Positions 1 to 10,040 of a DNA stretch of 23,579 nt are shown here, piece by piece. This DNA is from Candidatus Proximibacter danicus (GTDB lineage Bacteria > Pseudomonadota > Gammaproteobacteria > Burkholderiales > Rhodocyclaceae), in NCBI GenBank assembly GCA_016710885.1, contig JADJUC010000011.1, positions 1 to 23,579 on the forward strand. Direction: 5' to 3'. Numbering within the stretch: the first letter of the stretch is position 1; every line of letters begins with the position of its first letter. The notes beneath the pieces are model-generated. The model had not been told where the DNA came from. It saw only the letters and a program-made list of their open reading frames with translations, and searched no databases. The translations under genes were made by a program, and so were the position numbers.

Positions 1-1576
1 TGCGCAGTTCTGCCTCGTCGGCGAACAGGCGCAGTGGCAGTTCGGGTCTGCTCTCGGCCCGCTGCGGGATGCCTCGTGCATGTGCGTCGAATTCAAGCAG
101 GCGAAGCGGGGTATCGGAGAGTGCGTCATTGATGACGACCAACTGCAGGGCTTTGCCAGACGGCGGTCTTGCCAGTAGCAGCAACTGGCGCGTGACAGCG
201 ATGCAGTTGTCGATTTCCTGATCGATCAAGCCCATGTAATCGATGATCTGCTCCGGCAAGATACGACCCTCGCGCACTTCGCGCGCTAGCCCTTGCACGC
301 CTAGGCGGACCGATCCAAGCGGATTGTGGATTTCGTGGGCAATGCCGGCGGCGAGTACGCCCAGTTCGGACAACCGCTACCCGTGCGCGAGATGCGTACT
401 TTGTGACCGTGCTGGCGTCACCGACTCGACGATGTAGCGTGTCCGCCCAGCGGCATTGTCGTGTTTCCGACAACCGTGGCGGTGAACCTCCGCAGGTTTC
501 GATCGCCATCGGATCGCTGGTGATGCGGTGCACGAACTTCAGCGCTGCAAGCCTGAGTTCGAAGAAAGTGGGCACACCACCAGCGTGGGCACGCAGGGCG
601 TTGTCCGATTGTGGTTGCTGCGGTGACAGGGAAGACCACCGATCCCGGTGATCGGTCGACCGACCTGCTCTTTTTGAGCGGGGCTGGCGGGTTTCACCTC
701 CATGTTGTCGGGCGGATCACTCGTACGCCGTCGGGCAGGCCATCGAGAATGTTCCGCAGATAAGCCTCATGGAGGGCTGTGTACGCGCGCCATCTGGGCC
801 CCAAGGCGTTCGGCCACGGGGTTGAAGCGGGAGCCCGAGTTGGGCGAGTTCGTCATCACCCTCCAGGTGCACGCGATACCGCCGAGGCGTCCCCTGCTCC
901 AGAGCTGCGCCAGCGGCGCCGAGTGTGCCGTTACGGGTTCCAGAACGTGCGGCTGCTAAGCGAGCGCCACAGGACAGCCAGGATCAGCGCCAGCACGCCG
1001 CCGATGGCACCAGCGAAGGCGAGCGCACTCTTCCAGGACTGCGCGCGAATCTCCGCGGCGTCGTAATCGACAAAACCAGGAATGCTTGTTGACCGGATGG
1101 GTGGTAACTGCGCCGTGACAGGGCACGCAGGCGGGCTGGCGGTGCGCCGGATTGACCGAGCGCAGCAATTCTCGCCCCCGCCGTCATTCCGTGAATTCGG
1201 CGGAAGGTGGTGTGTCCGGCGCCGTAACGAGTGCAGGCAGCTTCAGGCCGATCTTCACGGAAGGAGACGCAAACGCACTTCGCCGAGTGGATTGAGGATC
1301 ATCACGCTGCGGATGCCCGGCTGGCTACCGAGCCGGGCCGGCTGATGTCGGCAAGCATCCGGCACATCGCGCTTGAGCATGGCGTTCCCGAGGGCCGCTT
1401 GCAACAGCAGATTGAATCCGAGCGGAGCGCGCGGCTGCGCTCGTCGCACGACCATCTGGCTTCGGTATGCGGTCAGGAACACGACCAGCAGCAGGGCAAG
1501 AAAGCACTCCAGCGGCAAGCAGCAGCAGGCGGATCAGGATGTGACGTTTGAGCGGAGAAAGCGCGTCAGTCGTCAT
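1..1576 (-). CDS. Sensor histidine kinase with periplasmic c-type heme (CxxCH) sensor domain, C-terminus off window, frameshifted
   Basis: Read across several frames, this is a membrane sensor kinase. From the N-terminus it shows a first membrane helix (about 1550-1480), a periplasmic segment with a heme-attachment motif CVPCHG at 1112-1129, and a second membrane helix (about 1035-960, SALAFAGAIGGVLALILAVL). A HAMP/PAS-like linker follows (LRNILDGLPDGVRVI near 750), then a HisKA dimerisation domain with H-box AHEIHNPLGSV, the phospho-accepting His codon being at 335-337. The HATPase domain lies beyond position 1. Periplasmic CxxCH domains between two membrane helices are known in c-heme PAS-type sensors, for example in Geobacter, and are thought to sense redox state or ligands. 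It lies at the 3' end of a cytochrome/molybdoenzyme operon, so control of that operon is a natural inference. At least six frame changes are needed. No good ribosome site precedes the chosen ATG at 1576, so the start is uncertain. Confidence 0.8.
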
Positions 1577-1705
1577 ATAAGTCTAGTAGTGTTGTTGAGG
1601 CTTGCCTGTTCGCCTGACTATGTCTTGAATATCGGCCAGCACTCTTTTCAGTCAGCCTGGATGTTGCTTCAAGTTCCATTGGCTGCGGCCAAAGGCTGGG
1701 CCGTT

Positions 1706-2388
1706 CTAGGGCGGTGCGAAAATTGTCGCTGGCAGCGACAAAATGCCCAGACCACCAGAGCGCCAGGAAAGTTCATGGAGTTCGGCCCCGTTAAAATTTA
1801 CGGTGGTGATGATTTCGGCTGTCAGGAATCTGAATTCCTCCTGCTCGCATCGGTGGTTATCGAGTTCAGGGCTCACCGATCTCAAGTATTGCTTCCTCCC
1901 ATGCAAAGTGTTGTGGGCATGTGCCAGCAGCGAATTCAGCATTTCGTCAACATTCTGTTGCTCTCGATACCGCCCTGGTCGAGGCAATCCGCCATGGGCA
2001 TTGCATCGCGCCAGGATGCTTCGGTATCTATCAACGACAGCTTCGCTTCCGCTGCTGTATCTCGTGTCCCACTGCACCCTTTTTTTCGGCATTCTCCGTC
2101 TCCTGTCGGGGTTGCCGGTTGAAACCCAGGGACTCGACAACGGCGATGAGGTCGGCAAAGCTGGCAGCTTCAAGTTTTGCGGCCGTTCCACTTTTTGTCG
2201 AGTCCCTCTGCTCGAACCTCGTCAGGCGGGTCAAATGGAAGCTCCCGGATTTCAGAGGCGACACGAACCGATGCCGCAGATGTGGGTGATGCACTGGCGT
2301 TCCGGTTCGGAGAGTTCGAGGCCGTACTCCCGCGAAGGATTTCGAGGTATCGCCCGATGTGCGATTGAGTCGGCCGCTCAACCTCCAT
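1706..2388 (-). CDS. Hypothetical protein, frameshifted
   Basis: I do not recognise this protein. Three minus-strand reading frames join end to end into about 225 residues. They begin at the ATG at 2388 (MEVERPTQSHIGRYLEILR), continue through KLEAASFADLIAVVESLGFN and then through VDEMLNSLLAHAHNTLHG, and end at a stop near 1706. The N-terminal third is rich in Ser, Ala and Pro, the middle is charged and helical, and there is no signal peptide, membrane helix or heme motif. It sits in the same direction as the respiratory genes, downstream of a cytochrome and upstream of the heme sensor kinase, so it may belong to the same transcript. Part of it could be non-coding sequence that happens to stay open. 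An upstream in-frame extension to 2520 is possible. Confidence 0.4.
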
Positions 2389-2398
2389 GGTGTTCTTC

Positions 2399-2606
2399 TC
2401 ACCGCTGGTGAGGATGGCCAGCGGAGGCCCGAAAAATATACTGAACTTGACGATGTGGCGTGTCCGCCCTGGGGGTAACGCGCGGGCGCAATCCGGGCCG
2501 TGAGTGTCGATTGATGTCATGGCGAATGAACGCTTCCCCGATCCGCTTCTGTATCAACGGATGCGCCTCGTCAATGCCATCAATGGTGAATCGGGAGTTG
2601 TTTCAT
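2399..2606 (-). CDS. Small hypothetical protein, start overlaps the cytochrome c stop, frameshifted
   Basis: An ATG at 2606 overlaps the inferred stop codon of the multiheme cytochrome in an ATGA arrangement, which suggests translational coupling. The first frame (MKQLPIHH) stops at once. The neighbouring frame then continues as IDGIDEAHPLIQKRIGEAF, runs into an Arg/His/Pro-rich tail and ends with TGA at 2399-2401. The combined product would be about 68 residues, with no signal peptide or metal motif. I do not recognise a family. It may be the start of a longer gene damaged by sequence errors, since the next ATG at 2388 lies only 11 bases further on. Confidence 0.3.
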
Positions 2607-3360
2607 GCTTCGATCTTCATTCCAAACGGCAGCTGCGGCGGGGCTTCCGGCTGAAGCTGAGTGAACTTCCGCGTTGATGAGCGCCGTTTTGAACATTGTG
2701 AGGGTTATGGCATTCGGTACAGACGAACCAGCGCTTCTTGCCAGTGCTGGCAAACGCCGATGCGCTTGCCGTGGATGCCGTCGCGCCAGTCGCGCAGCTT
2801 GTCACCGTGGCATTTTCCGACAGCATCAATGGTTGGTCGAAGCGGTCGGATCGCCGAAGTGACCACCAGCAGGTTGCGCTTTTGTCGGGTGATGGCAGTC
2901 GAGACACCAGATGCGGCCGCGACCGTGCTGGAAATCCTGACCTCGGGAACCACCGCTCCATGGTCGGGACCGGGACTGGTTTCTTGTGCTTCGAAAGCCC
3001 GCCGAGTGACGCCGTTGTGGCATGCCAGCGTGCATGTAGGCACGAGGCTGAGCTTCCGTGGCCGCGGCTTGACGACGGTATTCCCTTCCGGAGTCCTGTC
3101 GAGCAGAGGCACCCGCTTCATCGGTACGTGCCCCCGTAGGGATCGCCATGTTCAGAGCACCGCATCGGTCGTCGCCGAGCATTTGATGTTGGGTAGTCCG
3201 GGTTTGATCTCACGCTTGGTGATTTCCCGAGCTCCCTTTACGGTTTTCGAAGCAGTCCGTTTCTTTGGCTTCCCGCTTCCCTGCTTCTTGGGCGAACACC
3301 GGAGACGGCTACGTTGCAGAAGAGCGCGAGGATCAACGTTCGGGATAAGTTTCTGTTCAT
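2603..3360 (-). CDS. Periplasmic multiheme cytochrome c (about four hemes), frameshifted
   Basis: The gene starts at the ATG at 3360 with a GAGG ribosome site about nine bases upstream and a hydrophobic leader (MNRNLSRTLILALFCNVAVS). Heme-binding signatures follow in successive frames: a C-x3-CH that is probably a CxxCH with an inserted codon part (CTLACHNGVTRR), CLDCHHPT, a K-C-H-G-D site whose first Cys is lost to a frame change, and CTECHNPHNVQ. The stretch KLRDWRDGIHGKRIG resembles multiheme cytochromes that accompany ferredoxin and NrfD subunits in quinol-oxidising complexes. With frames corrected it ends PEAPPQLPFGMKIEA at 2603. It directly follows the NrfD gene, so the most likely role is electron transfer to or from that quinol module on the periplasmic side. 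At least four frame changes prevent an exact heme count. Confidence 0.72.
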
Positions 3361-4591
3361 GATCTTGCCTCAATTCCTGCTTCGAAGTAGCCTGGCTGCT
3401 ACCGTAGCTGATCTCGCCTTGCAGGATGCCGATGGCGTCCTTGAGCAGGATGGTCAGGATGAAGAAGCCGAAAGCCCAGATGCCAGCGGTCATCAGCCAC
3501 TGACGAAGGTCGGGTAATACTTCGGTCACTGCTGTCGATCGGCGTCGGGACGAAACCGGGAACGATCAGCCCCATGCCTTTCTCGATCCAGATGCCGGTG
3601 AAGGCCATCACGCAGAGGATCGGCAGCCGCTTGTAGTTGGTGCGAACAGACGGGATCAGGAACAGCACGAACGAGGTGAGCATGAGCACCACGGAACTCC
3701 AGAACCACGGCACCAGACTGGTCAACCCGTGCAGGCCGAACATCAGGTAATAGAGGCCGTTGGCGTGCTCGGTTCGCGTACAGCTCGACCACGATTTCGA
3801 CATGGTCAGGAATATCGCTAGCCCGAGGACCAAGTGACGATGGTCGACAGCAGGTTGATCGCGCCGTCCTCAATCCAGAACTTGGTGTTTTTTGTGATGA
3901 TCAGGAAGATCAGAATGATCAGCGCTGGCCCGCCGCAAACGCCGTCATGATGAAGCGGATTGGCATCATGCTGTGGAACCACATCGGACGTGACGGCATG
4001 GTGCGAGATCAGAAGCCGTGATGGTATGTATGGAGAGCGCCCAGACGATCGAGATATACACGAGCGGCATGAAGATCCGGTTGTTGACCTTGGTGCCGGT
4101 ACTTCGCCCACAGAGAGTAGAAGCCGCAGGCGATGTTGAGGAACAGGTAGCCGTTGAGCACCAGCACGTCCCAGCCGAGCATCGCAGAGAAGCTGTAGAT
4201 ACCCCCACGGCGGGATCATGTGCCAGAGCCGGTCGGGCTGATCCATGTGGGCGAAGACGAACATCATGACCATGATGACCGCCGTGATCGCCAGCATCTC
4301 GCCCAGCACCGTGACCTAGTGCATGCCGTCGTGGTGGTAAACGTAAGCGGGGAAGACGATCGTCACTGCCCCGGCAGCGACACCGACCCCCAGAAAGACG
4401 AGGTTGGCGAAGTAGAGACCATCGTGGATCTGGCTGGTCATGCCGGTGACGATCAGACCTTCGGTGTTCTGCAGGTAGAACACGTACATCATCCCGACGA
4501 TAAGCAGAGAGAAAACCCATCCAGGCATAGAACTTCGTGCTGCCCTGAGAACATAACGGACGTAGTCGTTGGCGAAGCTGATCAGTCGCAC
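3357..4591 (-). CDS. NrfD/PsrC/DsrP-type integral membrane quinol-interacting subunit, frameshifted plus one in-frame TAG
   Basis: It starts with GTG at 4591 behind GAGGAGA, ten bases after the ferredoxin stop. Hydrophobic helices run through the whole locus, for example MPGWVFSLLIVGMMYVFYLQ, VTVLGEMLAITAVIMVMMFV, GPALIILIFLIITKNTKFWI, SSVVLMLTSFVLFLIP and WLMTAGIWAFGFFILTILLK. The corrected length, about 410 residues, and the helix pattern fit the NrfD family, which exchanges electrons between membrane quinones and a partner Fe-S protein without carrying its own cofactor. The frame is broken four to five times and is interrupted by a TAG at 4316-4318, where relatives usually continue without a stop. 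The C-terminus probably overlaps the next ATG as ATGA. The adjacent Tat ferredoxin and multiheme cytochrome are its likely complex partners. It might also anchor the DmsAB-like enzyme encoded upstream. Confidence 0.85.
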
Positions 4592-4601
4592 GGCCGTCTC
4601 C

Positions 4602-5596
4602 TCAATCGTAGAAGTAAAAGAACTGGGGAAGGGTTGAGCCTGCCTTGAGGCGGAACACGTTCTTGCGGGCCAGGATGAGGCTCACTTCGCTTTCCGGATC
4701 GAGCAGTGCGCCAAACTTCCGGGCGCCAACGGGGCAGACCTCGACGCAGGCCGGGTAGCGAACCTGTCGGGTTCGCTGCAGACACCAGTGGCACTTTCGA
4801 CGACGCCGCGCATGCGGGCCGGTTGCCGCGATAGTGCGTCACCGGGTTCATTTCGTCCTTCGGCAAACGGGCTTGGCGACGTTCATGCGGCGCGCCCAAT
4901 AGGGCACGCGCTCATGCACATGCGGCAGCCGATGCACCAGTTGTAACTCGATCACCACCGGGCCGTCCGCTTCACGGTAGGTTGTCCGTACCGGGCAAAC
5001 CTTGACGCAGGGCGGCTTTTGCACCGCATGCAGGCGATCGGCATGTAGGTGATCCTTTCGGGCAACGGCCTCCGGGCGTGTAGTGATACTGACCTTCGAG
5101 CACCTGACCGGCCGGCGTGTAGGCATTTCCGCCCACCTGATGCCGAGCCCTCGGGATAGCCCTGATTCATCTTCTCCCTGCGAAAAACTCGCCACGTTCC
5201 ATCCGGAGTGACCTGAATCCACTCGATGCGCCTCGCCTGGCCGGGCGCCGCGCGACTGATTGTTCTCTCGACGCAGGCCTTGACACAGCCGTCGGCAGCC
5301 GATGCACTTGCGGATGTTCAGTGCATATCCCATGAGAACGCCGGGCTGGGCGCCGGAGGTGTCGACGGTGACCTTCTTGCCGTACTCTGCGGAGTGGCGT
5401 CGCTCAAGACGGATGCGCGCCTCGTTTTTTTCATCGTCCGTCATCAGGCGGTAGTTCTTCTGGAAGTTTCGTCGGTCTGCGCCATCAGCGCTGCGGTACC
5501 CATCAGCGACGACAGACTCAGCATGCCGCCGGCCTTGAGGAAGTCGCGCCGGGAAGATTTCTGGGCGGCTTGCGCTGGATCGGCCGATGCTGGCAT
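4602..5596 (-). CDS. Tat-exported 4Fe-4S ferredoxin subunit of the quinol module, frameshifted
   Basis: The first in-frame ATG (5596) begins MPASADPAQAAQKSSRRDFL, a twin-arginine signal (S-R-R-D-F-L-K) followed by a hydrophobic stretch, so the folded Fe-S protein is exported by Tat. Cys groups follow in shifting frames: NIRKCIGCRR, CMRCK, PPCVKVCPVR and MCMSACPYWARR-like, giving a polyferredoxin of the NrfC/DsrO/ActB type. It ends FFYFYD at 4602. Corrected length is about 330 residues, longer than DmsB, with the extra length at the Tat leader and in the interdomain region. The gene lies between a c551 cytochrome and the NrfD gene and would relay electrons between NrfD and the periplasmic cytochromes. 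At least five frame changes are needed. A start upstream of 5596 is possible because a GGAG lies at about 5635, but no in-frame start codon follows it. Confidence 0.8.
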
Positions 5597-5674
5597 CCGG
5601 TCCGTGCCGTCAGGCGGGGTATTGTCGGTGCCTGCGACGAATCTCCTGTTGGGACTGGCAGGTCTAAGTGGCGA

Positions 5675-5986
5675 TCACTTGGCGCCAGCCAGAATCCACT
5701 TGACCAGGGTGTCGAGGTCGGAATCCTTGATGCTGGCGCTTGGCGGCATCGCCACCGGACCCCAGACACCCTTGCCCCCGGACTTGACTTTTCCTGAAAG
5801 CGTTTTCGCCGCATTCTTGTCGCTGGCATATTTTTTTGCGATATCCTGAAATGACGGTCCCACCATTTTTTTGTCGACCTGGTGGCAGGCAAGGCAGTTG
5901 CTTTTCTTGGCTAGACCAAGGTTGGCCTGGGCAGGGAGGGCGGTCATCAGTGTTGCGGCAAACACTACGGCGGCGATCGGTTTCAT
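5675..5986 (-). CDS. Class I c-type cytochrome, c551/c552 type
   Basis: This is one of the few undamaged genes. The 103-residue product has a Sec signal peptide ending PAQA (about residues 1-21), a single heme site CLACH at residues 31-35 and a C-terminal MPPS element whose Met is the expected sixth iron ligand (VAMPPSASIKDSDLDTLV). Size and motif spacing match cytochrome c551/c552 electron carriers of denitrifying and related proteobacteria. A strong AAAGGAAG ribosome site sits just before the ATG. It lies 45 bases after the TorD-like gene and ahead of the Tat ferredoxin, which suits a soluble periplasmic shuttle between the quinol module and the molybdoenzyme or its pentaheme partner. Confidence 0.93.
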   Translation of the reverse strand: MKPIAAVVFAATLMTALPAQANLGLAKKSNCLACHQVDKKMVGPSFQDIAKKYASDKNAAKTLSGKVKSGGKGVWGPVAMPPSASIKDSDLDTLVKWILAGAK

Positions 5987-6031
5987 TCGCTTCCTTTCTT
6001 CAGGGGTTGTATCAAAGAGTCTGGAGACAGC

Positions 6032-6808
6032 TCATTGAGTCTGTAGGCCGTTCAGAGCGTCTATAGCGTCGGGACCCAATCCCGGCATGAAAGCCAGCGG
6101 AACGACTTTGTCCTCGACCGGAGATTTCATGCGCATCTCGATTTCCTCGCGTGTCGGACGTGCCTCCTTGAGATGGGCGGCGATCAGCGTGCGTAGCGTG
6201 TCCAGCCAGGCGGATGTGAGTACCGCCAGTGCCGCATAGAACGAGGCTTCGGAGCGCGCGACGATGCGGGAGGCGAAGTCATCTATCCAGCGCAGCAAAT
6301 GCTCGTCGAGCATGTGTGCCAGTGCGCGCCAGTCGTCGGGCGTATCTGCATTGCGTGCTGCATGAGAAACGTAGAGCAGTTGCAGAACGAGGTGGTCATC
6401 GGGGCGCTGGCGCCAGTTGCGAGTGGCGAGTCCGGCAGCGGCATAGATGGCGCGCAGCTCGAACATCGCGTCCTGGCAGCTTAGGTGATCGTCGTCTAGC
6501 CAGACCGATTCCAGGGGCGAAGCGCCGTAGGCGTTCGTCAGGTAGATTGCTGCGTAATCTGCAGCCAGATTGTCGAACCAGTGCGCGTTCGGCGTGGCCG
6601 GTTGAAGTGACAGCGTGTAGCGCATCGCTCGCCAGGCAGCCGTCGTCGGAACAGTGGCGGGCATCAGGCCGAGACATTCCGGGAAGCGTGCCTCGCGTAA
6701 CGCTGCAAAAAAACGTGGCGTCAGTTCGCGGTCGTGAAGCGAGGCGAGCGACTCGGCATCTTCGGCAATGGCCACGCGACACTCGGTATCCAGTGAGATT
6801 GGTGTCAT
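6032..6808 (-). CDS. TorD/DmsD-family molybdoenzyme maturation chaperone
   Basis: An intact 258-residue, mostly helical cytoplasmic protein. The segment DNLAADYAAIYL and the later segment LASRIVARSEASFYAALAVL-like helix fit the TorD/DmsD family, which binds the Tat leader of a molybdopterin enzyme and holds it back until the cofactor is inserted. The ATG (6808) overlaps the DmsB-like stop as ATGA, so it is translationally coupled to the enzyme subunits. Position directly after the catalytic and ferredoxin genes is typical of dms, tor and ynf-type loci. The client is presumably the DmsA-like protein at 7470-10040, which carries a twin-arginine leader. The C-terminus is unremarkable. Confidence 0.88.
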   Translation of the reverse strand: MTPISLDTECRVAIAEDAESLASLHDRELTPRFFAALREARFPECLGLMPATVPTTAAWRAMRYTLSLQPATPNAHWFDNLAADYAAIYLTNAYGASPLESVWLDDDHLSCQDAMFELRAIYAAAGLATRNWRQRPDDHLVLQLLYVSHAARNADTPDDWRALAHMLDEHLLRWIDDFASRIVARSEASFYAALAVLTSAWLDTLRTLIAAHLKEARPTREEIEMRMKSPVEDKVVPLAFMPGLGPDAIDALNGLQTQ

Positions 6809-7466
6809 ACCTTGCCCTTGCTATGCGGAACGAAGACGATCGAAGGATTGGTGAGTTCCGGATTGGCCATGCTCTTCACCTGGCGCACTACCTTGTCGGC
6901 CGGACCAACCGCGGTGGTTTTCCACTTGCCGGCGCGCAATTGGTCGATCGGACCGATGTCGAGCACACGCATCATGCAGGCCATGACGCAATAGGGCTTA
7001 CGGCCAGCAGCGATTTCGTCGACACATGTTGCATTTCTGCACGATCTTGGCCTGCGGATTCCATTGTGGCGCACCGTAAGGGCAGGCGGCTTCGCAACGA
7101 CGGCAACCGATGCACAGCGTCGAATCGATGTCGACGATGCCGTCGGATTCGCGCTTCCAGATAGCGCCGGTCGGGCAGGTCGGCAGACAGGCCGGTTCGG
7201 CACAGTGGTTGCACGACATATTGATCTTGTAGGCGTACACATCGGGGTAGAGGCCCCCCTCGATCTGCATGACGCGGCGGAAGCGCGGCCCTGGTGGCAA
7301 GCCGTTCTTGTCCTTGCAGGCGATCTCGCAGGCGCGACAACCGATGCAGTCGACGTTGTTGTGCACGAAGCCAAGCTGCTTGGCTGGCCTGACCGGTTCG
7401 TAGGTCTGCGCCACCTTGCGTTGCAGCGCAGCTGTGACCTGCTTTTTTGTCTAGCTTCTTGGTCAT
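6805..7466 (-). CDS. DmsB-like four-cluster 4Fe-4S electron-transfer subunit, two frameshifts
   Basis: The gene starts at the ATG at 7466 (MTKKLDKK), three bases after the DmsA-like stop. A frame change near 7440 leads into VAQTYEPVRPAKQLGFVHNN. Four cysteine groups follow: CIGCRACEIACKDKN, CNHCAEPACLPTCPTGA, CIGCRRCEAACPYGA and, after a second frame change near 7025, CNMC...PYCVMAC. These would bind four 4Fe-4S clusters as in DmsB, and the tail TNPSIVFVPH also resembles DmsB. No Tat leader is present, so it should be exported by hitchhiking with the catalytic subunit. Corrected length is about 220 residues, close to DmsB (205). It probably carries electrons between the molybdoenzyme and a membrane or cytochrome partner. 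No DmsC-type anchor gene is adjacent. Confidence 0.9.
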
Positions 7467-7469
7467 GGC

Positions 7470-10040
7470 TCAGGCGTCCCTGCGGAAGATGTAGGAACGC
7501 GCGGTGGCCTTGCTGTCCCAGCCGGGACGATGGTCGAGCGTGGTTTTCTTTACGTTCACGAGAATCGTGTTGTAGGCGAAGGCGCCGGCCGGGCTTGGTT
7601 CGTCGAGCGTCAGGAAATCCGGGTTGCCCGAGCGATCGACGCCGTTCTTGTCGAGATCCATCCAGGCGCCTTCGTGCAGCACGACGACGCCGGGCATGCA
7701 GCGTTCTGTAACGTAAATCGGTACGACGCACTTGCCGCGGTCGTTCCAGGTCTCGACGATGTCGCCCGTCTTGAGGCCAAGGCGCGCTGCGTCGCCGGTG
7801 TACATAGTCATCTCCTGCTGGTAGGTCTCGCGCAGCCAGGGAATGTTGTGGAAGATCGAATGAGTACGCCAGCGCGGGTGCGGCGTGATCATGTGGAAGG
7901 GGAAGTCCTTCGTCTTCGGGTGGTTGAGCGATTCGAAGGGCTCGATCCACTTCGGGATGGCCGGGATCGAATAGCCGTAGCGTGTTTTGGTCCAGTCCGT
8001 GATGTTGGCCAGCTCGGTATTCAGAATCTCGATCTTTCCCGAGGCGGTTTCAAACGGCACGCCGTTCTCAATCTGCTCGCGGAAGGCCACCAGCGGCTTG
8101 TCGAAGACGAACTTGTAGACGCCGCGCTGCTTGAACTCTTCCCATGACATTTTGACACCCTGATGATCCTGTACTTTCTTCCACCAGGCCACCAGGTATT
8201 CCTCGTCAACTGCATCCGGATTGTCGAAGTAGGAACGATCGGCGCGCGGGGTGTAGCGCTTGCCGAAGTCCTTGACCGATGGATCGATCTTCTCCAGGCG
8301 ATAGGCAAGCTCGGTAAAAACCTGGAAATCAGTCCTGCTTTCACCGAGCGGTTCGATGACCTTGGGCCGGTGGATGTAGTAGTGGCCCTTGTACCAAGGC
8401 AGACCGACATCGTGGCGCTCGAAATGCGTGGCAATCGGTAGCAGCACGTCGGCCCATAGGCCAGACGGCGTAATCGTCGAGTCGGAACAAACGACGAGCT
8501 CCAGCTTTTTGATTGCGGCGAGTTCCTTGTTGATGTTGGTAAGTTGGTTTAACCAGTCTGATCCGTGCCAGAAGATCGCCTTGATGTTCGGGATCTTGCC
8601 GTCGAGTTCGTCTTCACGCGGCCAGCAGCCGATTTCCTCGCGCTTGACGTTCGGGTAGTTGAGCACGCAATGCGCCCAGCGGTCGGATTTCAGCGAGGCC
8701 CACCAGAGGTTGGCGTTGTCGTCGTGGGGATAGGCCACCGACTCGGCATGCCAGGCCTTGCCGACACCTTCGGCACAGCCGCCGAGAACGCCAATGTTGC
8801 CGGTCATCGCCTGCACGGCCGCCGCCATGCGGTTGTATTGCTCGCCGTAGGAGGCGCGACCCGCGGCCCAGCAGGCTTTCAGCGCAGCGGGCTTGGTGCG
8901 CGCGTACATATCAGCGAGTTTTCTGATGTCAGCAGCGCTTACGCCGCAGATTTTTCGGCCCATTCGGGCGACTTCGCGATGCCATCACTGGTGCCGAGAA
9001 TGTAGTCCTTGAAGCTTTCCTGGCCCTTGGCCCAATCGGGCATCGTGCCTGCGTCCATGCCCCTGGCAGAACTTGTCGATGAACTTCTGGGCCTGCAGGT
9101 TGTTGGTAAAGATGTAGTGCGCCATGCCAGCGAGCATCGCCGCGTCGGTGTTCGGTTTGATCGGAATCCACCAGGCGTCGTAGGCCGCTGCCGAATCGGT
9201 GTATTGCGGGTCGATGACGACGAACTTGCAGCCCTTCTGCTTGGCCATGCGCATGTAGTAGAAAGTGTTGCCACCGTGGAAGGTGTAGGCCGGGTTCCAG
9301 CCCCACATGATGATCAGCTTCGAGTGCGCAAAAGCGTCGTCCTCGTTGCCGTCCTCAATGGTGCCGAAGGTCCACCGTGAGCTGGTGGTAGTGCCCTGGT
9401 AACTGGGTACTGACCACGAGTTGGTACGGCAACCGAACATGCCGAGGAAACGCGCCTGCAGTCCCTCGATCTGGTCCGACTTGTGCAGTACGCCGTAGGA
9501 GCTGCCAGCGTAGGCCTGATCGAGAATCGCGGTTGGGCCGTATTTCTGTTTGAGCTCGACCATCTTCTTCGCAATGTGGTCAAGCGCCTCATCCCAGCTG
9601 ACGCGCTTGAACCGCCCTTCACCGCGCGGCCCGACGCGCATCATCGGGTAGAGCAGGCGCTCGGGCGAGTAGAGGCGGGAACGATAGGAGCGGCCGCGCA
9701 GGCAGGCGCGCAACTGCGGCTCGGCGAAGGTGTCCTTGCCGTACGCACCGCCGGCCTGGTAGCGCCCGTCGTCCGAGGACAGGCGCACAATCACATCGCC
9801 CTTCTTGTGCGCCACCAGCATGTGGCGCGAGCCGCAGTTGTGGTCGCAGGAGGTGACGACCGTGGTCAGCTGGTCGTCGGTCAGGTACGGTTCGTAGGCG
9901 AAGGCGTGTGCTTCGTGCGGCTCCAGTCCGTAGCGGAACAGCCCGGCGGCCGCCGCACCGGCTGCGCTTGTCTTGAGAAAGCTGCGGCGACCGGGATTGA
10001 GCAAGTCCTTGATGGCGTCTCTAATTGTCGGGTTGTTCAT
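7470..10040 (-). CDS. DmsA-like Tat-exported molybdopterin oxidoreductase, catalytic subunit, two frameshifts
   Basis: About 857 residues once joined at frame breaks near 9064 and 8945. The leader has the twin-arginine motif RRSFLKTSAAGAAAAGLF (about residues 18-35). The FS0 cluster region reads C65-x3-C69-x3-H73 and then C113 (QLRACLRGRS), where DmsA has four Cys. Ser213 in NSWSVPSYQG aligns by eye with the Mo-ligating Ser of DmsA. Further DmsA-like blocks are RVGPRGEGRFKRVSWDEAL, FVVIDPQYTDSAAAYDAWWI, LLPIATHFERHD and the C-terminal VVLHEGAWMDLD. It belongs to the DMSO reductase superfamily, DmsA/YnfE side. The substrate is not decidable from sequence: S-oxides, N-oxides and chalcogen or halogen oxyanions are all possible. 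ATG overlaps the pentaheme cytochrome stop (ATGA), so the cytochrome is likely its redox partner. Confidence 0.92.

Noticed and set aside
1..1000. Plus-strand open frames overlapping the kinase region
   Set aside because: They show no family blocks, whereas the minus strand carries the H-box, membrane helices and heme motif.
4316..4318. TAG as a recoded (pyrrolysine) codon
   Set aside because: Surrounding genes are full of sequence errors, and nothing in the window suggests amber recoding; a substitution error is simpler.
7470..10040. Naming the enzyme as DMSO, tetrathionate or perchlorate reductase
   Set aside because: Overall resemblance is to DmsA, but the partner proteins differ from dms and no substrate-specific signature can be verified by eye.
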